Of a stretch of DNA of 64,000 bases, positions 1 to 12,000 are shown in pieces. The stretch comes from Ulva prolifera. Its lineage: Eukaryota; Chlorophyta; Ulvophyceae; Ulvales; Ulvaceae. Both the position numbers and the translations under genes were made by a program. The first letter of the stretch is position 1. The number at the start of each line of letters is the position of its first letter. A model generated the notes under the pieces. That model was not told the DNA's origin. It searched no databases and was given only the letters and a program-made list of their open reading frames with translations. The stretch is from positions 6,583,985 to 6,647,984 of the forward strand of contig CM041196.1 in assembly GCA_023078555.1 (NCBI GenBank), read 5' to 3'.

Positions 1-411
1 CTCATTGTTTTGCAAGTCGTCACAACAGCGACGAGAAGCCGGGACATCACGAGACAGTATACCTCACAGTCGTCGATTCTGCTCTGTACAGGACGAGACA
101 ACTCGATTAATGTCGTCAAAATGTTTTTTTGGGGGGACCGATGCTGACGACTCTTGACATTACATACGGCATTTGGACATTGATGTAGGCACGTATACGT
201 ATGTTGACAGTCACAATCGCGGTGCAGGTGCGTATGTGGCGCAGGTCGGAAGGACAGATTGGGTTGGCAGGCCTTACCATGGCCAGATGCACGAGCTGAG
301 TGCGCGACTGAATCTGCCAGCATCGATGATATCTGTGCGATTTCCAATTGTGTCCCTGGGCTCGCACATGAAACGCACTGGCAGCTCACATGAGCAAAGA
401 GTTTTGCCATG
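1..411. other. no gene seen
   Basis: No reading frame here shows domain-like or compositionally convincing protein. It may be the 3' flank of the cysteine-rich gene to its right, which reads leftwards, but no terminator or polyadenylation signal stands out. Confidence 0.3.
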
Positions 412-717
412 TCAACAAGCTGTGTCACCGACGATGGCCAGCCTCTTGCCAACTACATGGAAAAATGCCAGTGGCATAAATGGCATAAATGACAGTGTGG
501 CAACTGCCCGCGAGGAGATGCGCACCTTCTCAAGATGTGCAGAGATCCATCGCATGCGATGGCGGGCATGTACAGGCCGGGCTCCGCGCTCGCAGTTCCC
601 GGCCGCAGCGTGTAGCTGCTGGTAGAGCCGTTGATCCACGGGGACCAGGTCCCACATCCCTGCAGCAGATGCCATCTGAGCGGAACGCAGCGCCACAATG
701 ACAGTCAGGCCCAGAGT
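412..717 (-). CDS. possible last exon of the cysteine-rich gene
   Basis: On the minus strand a TGCAG acceptor just before position 717 opens a frame running 101 codons to a stop at 412. It is in phase with the donor that ends the confident exon at 968, so it could be the C-terminal exon. Unlike the rest of the gene, its product is poor in cysteine. Another frame over the same DNA is richer in cysteine (a SDGICC-like stretch). Which frame is used, or whether this is exon at all, cannot be settled by reading. Confidence 0.25.
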   Translation of the reverse strand, partial: TLGLTVIVALRSAQMASAAGMWDLVPVDQRLYQQLHAAAGNCERGARPVHARHRMRWISAHLEKVRISSRAVATLSFMPFMPLAFFHVVGKRLAIVGDTAC

Positions 718-967
718 CTGCATGCCTGGATCTGTGCATGGCATGTGCTGGTAGGCGTAGCGTGCACGTGCCATCCTCAAGCTTGATGCCACAGGACAAA
801 CCCACCGTGACGGTAATAAAGTTGGGCCTGCCAGTGGGGCGCTGGGTCTACAGTTCTGTGGGGGGCCGAGACGGCCTGTGATCTTGATACGCTGAACCTA
901 GCTTTCTCCTGTAACCCGAAATGACGATGCCTCGTGCATACATAAATACATGGCAGCAGCAGCGCAC

Positions 968-3442
968 CATGTCTCCACCCGCGCACAAGGCGTTCCCGCA
1001 TTCTGCCTCTCGCCGCGCCTCTGCGCAGTAGACATACTTGGGCGCAGCGTCGGCTCCAGCGGGGCAGTCAAAGGTCGGCACCATGCGGTCGCTGGAGTAG
1101 TCGATGCACCAGGCTGGCACGATGCGGCTGCCTGCCGGGTCTGCGAGCACCGTGTCCTTGCACTCTGTGTTTGCCGCAGCCCCCACGCAGGCGTCAAAGT
1201 ACTCCCCGTCCCCGGTCATCGGCAGCTCGGCGTAGGCAGTATTGGCACAGAATGCCTTGTCCGCATCGGAGCCCGCGGGAACGGGGTCTGGCGGGCATGT
1301 GCGCTGCGCAGCACGCAGGTGTCAGCAATTGCTTAAGCAGCGGTTGGGTGAGGCACACTGCCAGTGGTCGGGCACTACAAGCAGACAAATTCTTATGGCA
1401 TCAGACGAGGCTACCATGGCGGCACGACCCGCGCCGGGAGCGTGTGTCCCCATCATCGTGTGCAGCATTGATTGGCTGCGCGCACACTAGTGCCAAGCTT
1501 AATTGCAATTGCATCAAAGACTATATATGTGGACATGAGGGAGGCGCACCGATTCCGGGCATGCAGCGCCAGACCAGCACACAAGATCATCGGCATCAGA
1601 GCCCGTGCCTGTGATGGCGTTGTGGTCGTCTCCAGTGCAGCATGGCTCCCCGGGGCGCCCACACGCTGTGCACGCCCCCTCTAGACACATCGCGTTCCCT
1701 GCATGCTTGCATGCCCGCAGGTGAACTCGTTGCCCAGAGTTACCTCCAGTCAGTCCATACCAGATAAGAGAGCTAGAACTGATCACATGCTGGGCGCACA
1801 CCATGACGGCCAGCTGTGGTGCACTGAAAAGAAGAAGCATATGCGTCGCAGGCGACGATACGCTGGGCTTATCATAGAGTTACGTGACGTCTCAACGGCG
1901 GCGAATCGCCTGAGCACTCCTCGTTGCGGGAGAGGCACTTCCAGTGTCAGATGCAATGGAGTTGCAAAGGACCATTGCAGCCGCCCATGACACAACATAT
2001 ATGCACCATCTATCGAACGGACTAAGACACGCATACTCCAGCGTCATCTAGACGCCCAATGTGGTGCCGGACGTCTGCATTCGGGACACCGCAAGCGCTG
2101 TGACGCGTTAAATGTCACCCCTACATGCATTGGCCAGCCCCCCCACCCGGCCCCATATGGGCCCGGGCATGCCCGCAAGTGTGGTGGACCTGACAGGAAG
2201 GTGCATATATGTACGTATGCATGCAGCTGAACAGAGGCTGCATCTGTGCTCACCTGCGCGGCCGCACTGCCTCCACAAGTAGCTGCCGCTGCTGGGACAG
2301 CATGGCTGCCCGAGCTCTCCGCACTCAGCACAAGCGCCTTCAGAGCAGATGCCTCCCGAAGCGCAGTCTGGCGCGGAGTCAGAGTCGCAGCAGGGCTGGC
2401 CCAAGCCGCCGCATGCCTCACACTGCGAGGGGCCGTCGCCTGCCGCACAGCGGAACCCATCGTCGCACTCCCCTGAGCAGCAGGCCTGCCCGGCCTGCCC
2501 ACACCTTGCGCAGGTCGCATCCCCCGTAGATGCGGTGACACACGCGATCGTCAGGGTGTCATTGCTGGCAGTAGAATCACAGGTCGAGCTTCCGTACGAG
2601 GAGGTTTTGCAGCAGGGCTCGTCAAGACTGCCACACTTCTCACAGGTGCTGTTGCCGCCACAGTGCAGTGTCTTGGAGGCCGTCTCGGCGTACCCAGCTG
2701 GACAGTATTCTGTATCTGAATCCCCGAAGCAGCAGGGCATACCATCCCCTCCACACGCCGTGCACGTGTCCGCTATGCATTCAAGGGAGGGGTCATCTTG
2801 ATAGTCACAGACTGCGCTTCCGTACGTGGAGGTTTGGCAGCAGGGCTCGTCAAGACTGCCACACTTCTCACAGGTGCTGTTGCCGCCACAGTGCAGTGTC
2901 TTGGAGGCCGTCTCGGCGTACCCAGCTGGACAGTATTCTGTATCTGAATCCCCGAAGCAGCAGGGCATACCATCCCCTCCACACGCCGTGCACGTGTCCG
3001 CTATGCATTCAAGGGAGGGGTCATCTTGATAGTCACAGACTGCGCTTCCGTACGTGGAGGTTTGGCAGCAGGGCTCGTCAAGACTGCCACACTTCTCACA
3101 GGTGCTGTTGCCGCCACAGTGCAGTGTCTTGGAGGCCGTCTCGGCGTACCCAGCTGGACAGTATTCTGTATCTGAATCCCCGAAGCAGCAGGGCATACCA
3201 TCCCCTCCACACGCCGTGCACGTGTCCGCTATGCATTCAAGGGAGGGGTCATCTTGATAGTCACAGACTGCGCTTCCGTACGTGGAGGTTTGGCAGCAGG
3301 GCTCGTCAAGACTGCCACACTTCTCACAGGTGCTGTTGCCGCCACAGTGCAGTGTCTTGGAGGCCGCCTCGGCATACCCAGCTGGACAGTATTCTTTATC
3401 TGAATACCCGGAGCAGCAGGGCATACCATCCCCTCCACACGC
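968..3442 (-). CDS. cysteine-rich repeat protein, probably secreted (core exons)
   Basis: Three exons join in phase: 3442-2254, 1698-1550 and 1303-968. The first encodes four 76-residue units built on the pattern CxxCGxxGxPCC, followed by shorter, more diverged CxxCGxxGQPCC modules (about residues 300-390). The second adds one more such module (ACTACGRPGEPCC). The third is a different cysteine-rich segment of 112 residues. Regularly spaced cysteines in CG...PCC pairs suggest many disulphides and an extracellular or wall-associated protein. This is inferred from composition, as no catalytic motif is visible. The 5' end is not in this exon: a TGCAG acceptor directly precedes the first repeat. 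A signal-peptide-like exon at 6198-6076 ends in a compatible phase. A hAT element lies between the two. I do not recognise a named family. Confidence 0.6.
2531..3442 (-). repeat. four tandem 228-bp coding repeats
   Basis: Units run about 3442-3215, 3214-2987, 2986-2759 and 2758-2531, each 228 bp (76 codons). Units 2 and 3 read as identical. Unit 1 differs at a few bases in its first third (SGYSDKEY instead of FGDSDTEY). The second half of unit 4 diverges (KTSSYGSSTCD). The near-identity at the DNA level points to recent expansion or gene conversion within the exon. Confidence 0.9.
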
Positions 3443-3527
3443 CTGCACGCAATTTCTGATCAAACATTTGAAGCTGAGTGTGTAGTTCGGCGAAAGTTCT
3501 CATAGAGCTGGCAGCACGACTCGCTGC

Positions 3528-4668
3528 TAGGGCTGTAAATTTAACATCTGGGGGCACGATTTAACGTTAATTAACAAAGCTAAAGTAAAATAAAAGTAAA
3601 ATAGGCTAAAAAATCTTTACTTTAAACGTGTTTTAAACTAATGTTTTCCTGCTTTACCTGTAAAACTGTTAAACATGTGGAGGAGGCAGTTTCGGCCAAT
3701 GGCACGGCACAAACACGGCACAAACACGGCACAAACACGTCCACAGCCACCTAGATACACCTATTGCACCGCCTATCAATTATCTGCGTCTCCTGAGCAA
3801 CTTGACGACGATGGAGATGCTCCTAGGCTGTCAGACTGCAGGCCACATGCTACTGCACCCTCGTTCTGGCACACCAGATCCAGAAGAGTCTTCCTCATAC
3901 ACTTCATCAACAAAACCAAGCAGATGTTCAAAACATCGAATTTCGTCCACAGCTGCATCATTATCGCCTAGGTGATGGAGGTTGATTTTGGTGCACTATG
4001 TCGTTGCCAGCGTACTGTTTTTCATTGACCTTCTCCTGGAGGTCGAGTTGTCTAGAAATATATTCCACAGCCTCTCCACAGTTGCACAGCAGCGCTTCGC
4101 AGACATCATTTCAATGGCAGCCTCTCTCGAGCTCGGCAAACTTTTCAGCAACACCACGAGACACAACATCAGTCGCAGCTGGCTTTCTGCGCAGATTGGA
4201 GCCACCTACATCTGCCGAATCAGCCAGGTTTGCCTGATCGGAACTGTCAGTCTCTTGCAGAGGTTCAGCAGGACGTCTGTCTTGTGCCATGTGTGGAATT
4301 TGCTCACTGCCAAATCAATGACAGCTGCACACGGGCTACAGAAACTGACTCCCACAGCATGAGCAAGCGCATAGCGACACAGATTTAAGTACTAGGAGCC
4401 AGCAACAGGTGTGCTGCGACTTATATCATGACCACCGTGCTTTGTTAGTGATGTCTTGTCCTATGAGGTCGGTCAAAGCCATCAGAATACAGCCCTTTTT
4501 GGCTTCAACTTTGGTTTTAAAGCACCCTTAAAGTTAAAATGCGTGAAAGTAAAATAAAAGTAAAATGACCCCTTTAAAGCCTCGAAATCGTTTTAACGTT
4601 AAAATTGTAAAGTAAAATAGCATTTTAAAGTACGTTAAAATGGGGGTAAAGTTAAATTTACAGCCCTA
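3528..4668. mobile_element. non-autonomous hAT-type DNA transposon, copy 1
   Basis: The element is 1,141 bp with perfect 18-bp terminal inverted repeats starting TAGGGCTGTAAATTTAAC. It is flanked by an 8-bp direct duplication CTCGCTGC (3520-3527 and 4669-4676). An 8-bp duplication and TAGGG termini are typical of the hAT superfamily. Just inside each end is a direct repeat of GTAAAATAAAAGTAAAAT. Near the left end is a short tandem run of CGGCACAAACA-like 12-mers. There is no transposase. The only coding-like stretch is a minus-strand frame from an ATG at 4290 to a stop at 3961, broken once by TGA at 4111-4113. A copy differing at a single base (C4316) lies at 18343-19483. Confidence 0.9.
3961..4290 (-). 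pseudogene. interrupted reading frame inside the hAT element
   Basis: From ATG at 4290 the minus strand reads 59 codons, a TGA at 4111-4113, then 49 more codons in the same frame before TAA at 3961. The product is acidic and hydrophilic and I recognise no hAT domain (no BED finger, no C-terminal dimerisation motif). It may be a remnant of the parent transposase N-terminus, a captured host fragment, or an exon whose stop is spliced out. The second copy of the element carries the same stop. Confidence 0.35.
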
Positions 4669-4676
4669 CTCGCTGC

Positions 4677-6003
4677 GCACGCCACATTTCGAATGCCGAT
4701 GCGCTCTGCTCGGTCGCACGTAAAAACCATCGTATCATTCGGGCACATGATAGAGCTGCTGTCACCAGTGCAGCATCATTCGTCCACGTTGCCACAGCTA
4801 GTGGAAGCCGCCTGCAAGCAGCTGCGTCGTGCATCTTGTTTGATGCAGATTTGTTCGGCCAGGTTCCAAGTGACAGGCGCCTCGCTCGATGTCGTCGGCC
4901 CGATGCCTCAAGGCGCTTTCGGGGGTGGCCGCTTGGAGGAAAGTGTCGCAGGCAGGAAAGTGCGGACATGCAGCCCCTTCAGATGACGTTGAAACTGCAC
5001 TGTCACTGGGGTGATGTCTGATGAACAGGAGAGCGACTAACATAGCAACTGCACAAGAATCACATACACGCCATAGCATGCTAGGGGCAAAAAAGTAGTC
5101 TGGAAATGTTGGCCATGGTCGCAGCCTGTTTTGCGGATGGTTCGCTGGGTGCAGCTGCGACCGCAAGTAGCGAGACGAGTATACGCGCCATTCTAGCTAT
5201 GCTTTGTTGCTGCCACCCGAAACATATCAGACCTGTACATGTCTGCAACGTTGCGTGTGTAGCTGTCGGACACCAGCTTCATGGGGCATGTACAGCCACC
5301 CCGACATCGGCTGTGAGATGGGCGCGTAGTGCAAGCATCAATCCAGCGTCACGGAACCATACAACGCGATCCCAAGTCTGAGCGCTGCGCCGGAAAGGTC
5401 ATTGTTGTGGTGAGCCAGCGAATGTCCACGGCAGTGAAGCATTAATCTAGACGTAGAGCGCGGGCTTGCAATTGACAGCGCTGATGCTCTGCAGCAAGTA
5501 CACCACGACACAAGAGCACATGTACGATGGAAGGGAGCTTGCGAATCATTGCAGCGCTGATTTGGTACGTTTGCGAAAAATCACCGTGTGCAAGGCGCAG
5601 CGGTGCTACCTATACTCGAGATGGAGCTCGTCAACCTGCTCGTGACAATTGCGACTCGCATCGATACATCTGCGTGAACGGACGAATGATGTGAAAGCTG
5701 TACGGTCGTGTATGGACGCAAGCCTCAACACCGTCACGCGCTAACCTGCTAGACTGAGGCTCTGAGGTACAGCTCTCGGAGCAAGCGCGCCGTGATTTTG
5801 TGATCGCCCGTGCGTTTTGATACAGCTGCAGCTAGGGTTGCCCCAAAGCAGCATCGACGCCGCAGAAAAACAATTGACACACAGATCAGCCGGGAGAGCT
5901 GAAGTATCTGCTGGGTTGCAACACATGTCGCTTGGCAGGATACTGGTGTGGGGCTGCAGCAGACCTCGATCGTTACTGTTCAGCGAAGCACCTGGGACAA
6001 GGG
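4677..6003. other. no convincing exon; probable long intron
   Basis: No frame here shows the cysteine spacing of the flanking gene or any known domain. If the signal-peptide exon at 6198-6076 belongs to the cysteine-rich gene, this stretch plus the hAT element forms its first intron. Short frames at 4658-5166 on the minus strand are low-complexity and unsupported. Confidence 0.35.
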
Positions 6004-6070
6004 TATGTTGATGCTGATTCGGATGAGATTCGGTTTCAGTGTTTGTTTTCTCCCGTTCACTCTTTTGTAA
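6004..6070 (+). repeat. 67-bp dispersed repeat, copy 1
   Basis: Matches the reverse complement of 19616-19682 at 64 of 67 positions, starting TATGTTG and ending TTTTGTAA. It lies immediately downstream (minus-strand sense) of the putative signal-peptide exon. The second copy lies about 130 bp from the right end of hAT copy 2. No coding or terminal structure identifies the element it comes from. Confidence 0.75.
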
Positions 6071-6075
6071 CACAC

Positions 6076-6198
6076 CTGGGACAAGGACCTGCCGAGGCGG
6101 TCATGGTCGCCAGCCGGTTGCAGATCTGCGGCAGGCAGCGCCGTCAGGGGCGACACAAGGCATGCAGCCACGAACGCCAGTCCGAGCATGATAGCCAT
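6076..6198 (-). CDS. putative signal-peptide first exon of the cysteine-rich gene
   Basis: From ATG at 6198 the minus strand encodes a 41-residue segment: a hydrophobic core (MLGLAFVAACLVSPLTA) followed by an ALPA-like signal-peptidase site, ending at a CAG|GTGTGT donor at 6076. The phase is 0, which fits the acceptor at 3442 of the cysteine-rich exon on the same strand. A secreted start is what that protein should have. The link spans about 2.6 kb and the hAT element, so it remains a model. It could instead start an unrelated small secreted protein. Confidence 0.4.
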
Positions 6199-6742
6199 GT
6201 AGAGCTGCGCAGATTACCCAGGCCTGATTGGCAGTTCGCTCAGCTGTCTTGCTACAGGCCGGGCGATGCCAGCCAGCTGCGGCGTGTAGGCCTTCAAGTC
6301 CCTCACGACGTTCACTCTTCTGTAACGCCAGTATGCGGGCCTTCGAACGTGAATCCAAGTTCGCCTGAGTACGTCGTTACGGACGAGGAAGCGGGCGCCA
6401 GCTGCAGGAAACAGAAAACAAAAATCTATCACGATGATGATTCCATCAACCAGGGCTACGAGGAACCAGCATGCTGATGCTGCGCTTTTACACACAGGTG
6501 TGCTACGAATTCGAAGAGAGAAACATTATCGACGTACACGAGGATCTTCGCAACGAGGCATGTCACCCCGGTTTATTGCCAGCGTCAGCTGGCCTCGGCA
6601 ACGCGGCTCCAGCGCGACGCAACTGTGCGCGCCTGCGCAGTGCAGATGCCTGTTGCATGCAACAGCAGGAACTCGTAGCGAGGACATTAGCCTCACACTC
6701 GCATGCGTCATGCATGTGTACACTCACGCGTTCGGCTGCGTC

Positions 6743-6767
6743 TACGTCTACACAGGTCGTCGCTCAT
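6743..6767 (+). repeat. left 25-bp terminal inverted repeat
   Basis: Exact reverse complement of 15187-15211 over all 25 bases, with no match beyond on either side. It marks the left end of the Plavaka/KDZ-like element. Confidence 0.85.
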
Positions 6768-9045
6768 ATGCCACTCATATTTACAAGCGTCCACGCTCAT
6801 GCACGGTCGCTTACGCAGGCTCTTATTTACCCCCCCATTTTCCGCATATATATGAGCGGAAGATTTTCGATATGAGCGAGTTTGTTTTTCACGAGATGTA
6901 CAACTTTTGTATTTTCGGCACCAGCAGTGCGAGTTTGAATAGCACCATGTGCATTTGTGTAAGTGTGCTTGCCCGGGCAGTACCCCTGATTGTGGGGGGT
7001 ATGCACCGTCATGTACATGACTGCAGGCTGCAGCTTGGTGGCCAGCAGTCCACCCAGAACAGGCTGTATGCCATGCCCAACAGCAAAGCCACTCGTGGCC
7101 TTGCTGCAGGCGCATGGCACACCCCCCCTCTGCGTGGCCCTGCTCACTGCACCCGCCGCACGCGAGCTGCGTCTGTACGAGCTGCATTGGAGGTGGTCAG
7201 CCCCTCATGTGGCACAGCCCAAGCGGCTTCCGCCTGGGCTGTCACTTGTGGTGCATGCATATGCGTCATCGGCACAGCCCAAGCGGCTTCCGCCTGGGCT
7301 GTCACTAGTGGTGCATGCATATGCGTCATCGGCACAGCCCAAGCGGCTTCCGCCTGGGCTGTCACTGGTGGTGCATGCATATGCGTCATCGGCACAGCCC
7401 AAGCGGCTTCCGCCTGGGCTGTGCCGCAAGCGTGCAAGGCTGTGAGGCTCCTACCTGCCATGGCTCCGAGTCCGTGCAATTGCTGTTTCGAGCTCGTCTG
7501 AAGCTGTTCGGGCAGGCTGCAGCCCCCTTGAAGAAAGTAACCTGTATGCATTGTTCCTTGTCAACCCATACAGCGTTGTAGCAGTTGCAATTGACAATTG
7601 TACACGTACCTGATGTGTCAATGACTCGACGCACGCTGTCGCATTGTCGTAGCTGATGGGACAAACAGGTCATACTCAGGTCTCTCGATGCCAAACGCCG
7701 AACCATGTATGAACTGACCTGCACAAGTAGCTGGGCGACCTGGTCAACCGTCGATGCCTGAACAAACAAACGATCTGCACAGCCGGTGTTACTGGACCGA
7801 AGCCTGAATGCATACGAGTAGGAAACATACTACCTTACTGATCATCGGTCAAAATTGTGTTCTGTGTCTCTCCCATCCATTTGCGCTGAGATGTGTCGTC
7901 TCTGCCTCTTGATCGTCAGTGGCGGTTTCTCGTAACTGTCAAAAGTCAATCACCTGCATCTCTTTTGTAAATAATCACCTGCATTGGATTAGTCTGCTTC
8001 GTCCGCAGGTTCGTGCTTTCGCCGTTTGACAACCAACAGTTGCCTGCGTTGTTACGCCACGATACTACCGACGACACCTGACAACGCGATCTGGCACTGA
8101 TGGATTATCATGACATAATCGCAGCCATTTAAATGCCATGTGATGGACGCTATATGCAAGGCGGGGGGCGCTCTATGGCGCACCAGGTACCCCTTTCTCG
8201 TCATAATGAACGGTGCTAAGAGGACGGTATGACAATCACCCACACTTTATCCATCTGTCGAGTAGAAACGTACTTGTGAAGACATATGTCCTCTGCAGCG
8301 ATGGTACCTCTGCACTGCGGTGCAGCAGCGTTAACGATCAAAAAGGGCGCAATTCTTATCTTCCGGAGCGCACACAACCGACGAAGTGGCATAATAAGAT
8401 TGTCCATGAGGATGCGGTTTGGAAGCTGACATGTACTGATCTGATTTCGTCATGGCTGCGTTAGGCGGAGCCTTCCGTTGACTCGTTTTGTGACAACGGG
8501 GCACTCGCGGCCCGTGTAGCCATGGCCACCGGTGTCGCGTGTGCGTTCTCCTGGGTACCCATCACATCTCTGCTAAAGTCCGTCTCGGCATATCATGTTG
8601 GTTTTGGAGTTTTCTTTGGAAATTCACGCTCGTTTACTTCTTCTTCTGTGGGGCGGTGTTCACCACAAGGCCGTCAGACGTCACTTGTACTTTTTGCCGC
8701 CTGTGCTATGGGTGATGTCAGATCCGTGTCAGACCTCATCCTACGTGTACAGCGACACCCCCTCGTCAGCCCGATCGACCACGCAACACGCGCCTGCTCG
8801 AATCAAACGGGGAGACCAACCGTCCCCGTCGGATTCAACGTGCAGGACGGTTTACGACGGGCGATAAGAAGCACAGCATCTGTACATATTCACGACGTTG
8901 ATTACAGACGCCTCGTGACACCCCCTCCGGCGAGTACTCAGTTGGAAGAGTTACCGACCGGACTGCAGATGTGAAAAGGCCGCACGAGTAATCTACCAGT
9001 CCGTGCGCTAGCGATCCGCCCCGCTGCTGTTTCAAATTTGGATGA
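6768..9045. other. left arm of the transposon, non-coding
   Basis: Apart from the subterminal octamers and the 60-bp tandem repeat, no exon is supported. A 150-codon frame from ATG 8522 ends before the transposase start and has no recognisable domain. The stretch probably holds the transposase promoter and 5' leader. Confidence 0.4.
7211..7422. repeat. 60-bp tandem repeat with internal palindrome, about 3.5 copies
   Basis: Units start at 7211, 7271, 7331 and 7391 (the last is truncated after 32 bp). Each unit has a near-perfect hairpin of CAGCCCAAGCGG against CCGCCTGGGCTG with one mismatch and a short loop. Units differ at a single base after TGTCACT. The repeat is open in several frames only because the unit length is a multiple of three. 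Confidence 0.9.
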
Positions 9046-12000
9046 ATGCAGCCAGCTATTGTATGTGACACGTGCGGGATGGCTATAGTGGGGGCGCCAT
9101 GTAGAGGCGCGCTAGCAGCACACAGAAGGCATTGCAGGGGTTTCATCACGAAGCGGACCACAGCAGACCGGTTATACAATGAACGGGTACTTACAAAATT
9201 GACAAACAATCAGGCCGCTGCAAGCATTACCAACAGACTGGCTACCAGATCTGCAGAGTCTATGATACTCCCCAGCGGTCCTCAAGCAGAAACAGCCCAT
9301 GATCCAGCAGAATACAATCACACCACCAAGCCCCACCTCGCCCCAGCCCAGCCAGGCACCAACAAGGGTCTCTACGGACAGGATCTCGGTGAACCAGAAT
9401 GTGAAACGGAGTGCAAGCCTGAGTGCAATACGGAGACAGCAGACACAGGTTGGCCAACCTTTACTCTTCCAGACGCTACGAGTGAGGACAACTCCGAACC
9501 CGACAGTGATGGAGAGCAACCATCAGGTGCATCTGTACCTGCATACGTCGAGAATATGTTGATAGCGAATGATATCATTGCATGGATGCTCAAAGACCTT
9601 ACAGCAGTACAGCAAAGGAATTACTTCATGGGGGTGCGCCTGCTGGAAGTGCTGAGAAGGCAGACATCCCGACCTGAGCACGAGAGACGGCCCACGATCC
9701 ATACAGTTGAAGCACTGAATAAATACCTGGATGACAAAGCAGACAAGTACCGATGCAAGATGACAGCCAGGGAAGTACCTATTGTATCAGATCACGCATT
9801 ACTCAGGCAATTGGCCCCGGTCCCATTGTTCATCAGGCCAATCGCTGAAGTGTTGAGCTGCTCGCTTCAGAATCCTGTCATCGAGAACTGCAACATACGC
9901 ATGGATCCAGTCAGTACCTCTGAGGGCTCCCTCGACGCTGACATGGCAGGCAGAGTCGTGAGTTTCATGCACGGCTCGGCTGTACGCCAAGCGAAGCAGG
10001 TTCCGCTCCCCTCGTAGAAGGCAGGGCGACTTTGTATGAGTTACAGTCATGCACCACAAACAGCTGATGGTGGGGCGACGTGCAGGCTCGGATTCATGCC
10101 CGGATGCAGGGCGGACTAGGGTTAGCAGAGTCCACAAGGCCCATTTTCGCAGTGGCAATATTCTTTGACAAGACCCTGATCAGCCCAATTGCCAAAAGGT
10201 GACCTCTCTTAAAAGGACAGTGGTTTGACAAGCCTGTGCTGCATGATCGACCACACCCTATCCGGCAGAGTCAACAGTAGCCTGGGACTGCAGCATATAG
10301 AGACAGATCTAGATAAGCCAATGCGTGCTGCTGCAGTGAGCTGTACCCTATATTTGTGGCACCGATGAATGTAGATGCCAGTCTGCGTCAGAATGCGATA
10401 CAACTACTGTGCATGGTCCCAAATGTGAAGGAATGGGTACTTGCACAGAGGCCAAAAGGCCAAGAGCATGTACGCGTGGCAGACATCGACGCCGCTATAA
10501 GTGCCACCACCGCAGCGATGTGGAAGGAGATGCTCAGAGATATAGGGACGGCTACGCAGCCAGAATGCGGAGTGCGCTACCCCCGCCAATGTTGGTCCGG
10601 GATGACGAATGGTCCAGATCCAAGAAGGGGAATGGTATCCGGACGGCATATGCACTCAGCATGTTACAACCATGCGTGCCTGATCTGGTGCAGGTATGGG
10701 TGAAATTTCACAAGGATAGAGAAGAATTGTTACGCCACAGCAGTGTCGAGCCGGCGTTTGATTCAAGAGGTCCCTACCTGACAGCCCATTGCGACGTAAT
10801 GGTGGGTACATTGATTATGGACACCGTAGAGGCTGCAGCTACAATGGGGCTGATGCAGCGATTCGCGTTTAGGCTTGACAGCGTCAATGGAGGCACAGAT
10901 GCCGCCTGTTTGCTATGCCACACCTCTACATGCAAATTTGACCTCGCAGCACATGAGCTTTCCCCAGAAGACCGCAAACACCGGAGTCCCAGAGAAGCAG
11001 AAGCAATACGAGAGTCAGGGTCAAAGGCAGAGATGAAAAGACAAGGCAAGTCCCGGCACAGGAAGCCTACAAATCTGTAATTGTGGCATAGCAAAGGGTT
11101 CCACAAAACGAGTAACGAAGGATACGGCGACAGATCAAACTGGACCTTATGAAGCGTGCCACGTCTGAGTCTTGACCACTCGTGTTGTGCAGGCATAAAA
11201 GCCTCTAGCCCAGCACTACAGAGCATATTCTGGGACTCGCAGTTTGAGTGGGGCGCCCTCCCAGAGTTGTGGGGGGTGGACCACCTGCATCACTGGACAC
11301 TAGGCGTGATGAAGCGATTCGGGCTGGATCAACTGAAAGTATGTTGCATGCTATGTTGTATCATGCTCCCGTGGTGGGGGTCGCGCCACACCGCTACAAT
11401 TGTCCCACTCAGTCAAATCCGTAAGCTTGTGTAAAATGACTATTTCTCACAAGTGCAGAGCATAATATCCCTACTGGCCGGGCTTGGAAAGGAGTTAGGG
11501 AGAAAAATCACAAAAGCAGAGCTCACCGATCGCCTTAATTATTTGTTTGACGAAGTAGCCGTCTTTGTGGTCCCACCCTTTGCTTCCCTTCCCCTGGCCT
11601 TCAAGGGGGGCTTAGTGGGACCAAGCGACACAGTGGGAGGCGGCAAGCTCCAAGGTGCCGAAATGAATCGTGTTCAGGCTGTGTTAACGTACGTTGTTGA
11701 CGGACTGCCGGGCGCGGCACACACGGCGGCTCCACTGGCACTGGCACGGTAAGAACTCTCCGGCTCCAGCCCCATAGTGGCCCATGAGCTCTGCAATGCC
11801 ACCCTACATATTTTATGGGCATGATGGATGAAGTTCAGGTCGGATAGAATGCAGACTCACAGCGTTGGGGGCTTTGCTCTTGAGAGACAACCTTTCGTAC
11901 GTGGGCTGGACTGAACAGGAAGCAGATGGCCTTCAAGATCACATCGGACATGTGTTCCTCCCTATCATGCGCAAGTTTTTGGAACAACTTCATGACAGCA

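Noticed and set aside
2668-3459. 263-codon plus-strand repetitive frame over the tandem repeats
   Set aside because: It arises because the 228-bp unit is a multiple of three; the minus frame has regular cysteine spacing and proper splice sites.
5932-6477. 181-codon plus-strand frame
   Set aside because: It crosses the dispersed 67-bp repeat, has no domain, and lies opposite the better signal-peptide exon.
7211-7422. CRISPR-like array
   Set aside because: The repeats are contiguous with no spacers, and the genome is eukaryotic.
8522-8974. 150-codon frame just before the transposase
   Set aside because: No domain, mixed composition and no splice link to the transposase.
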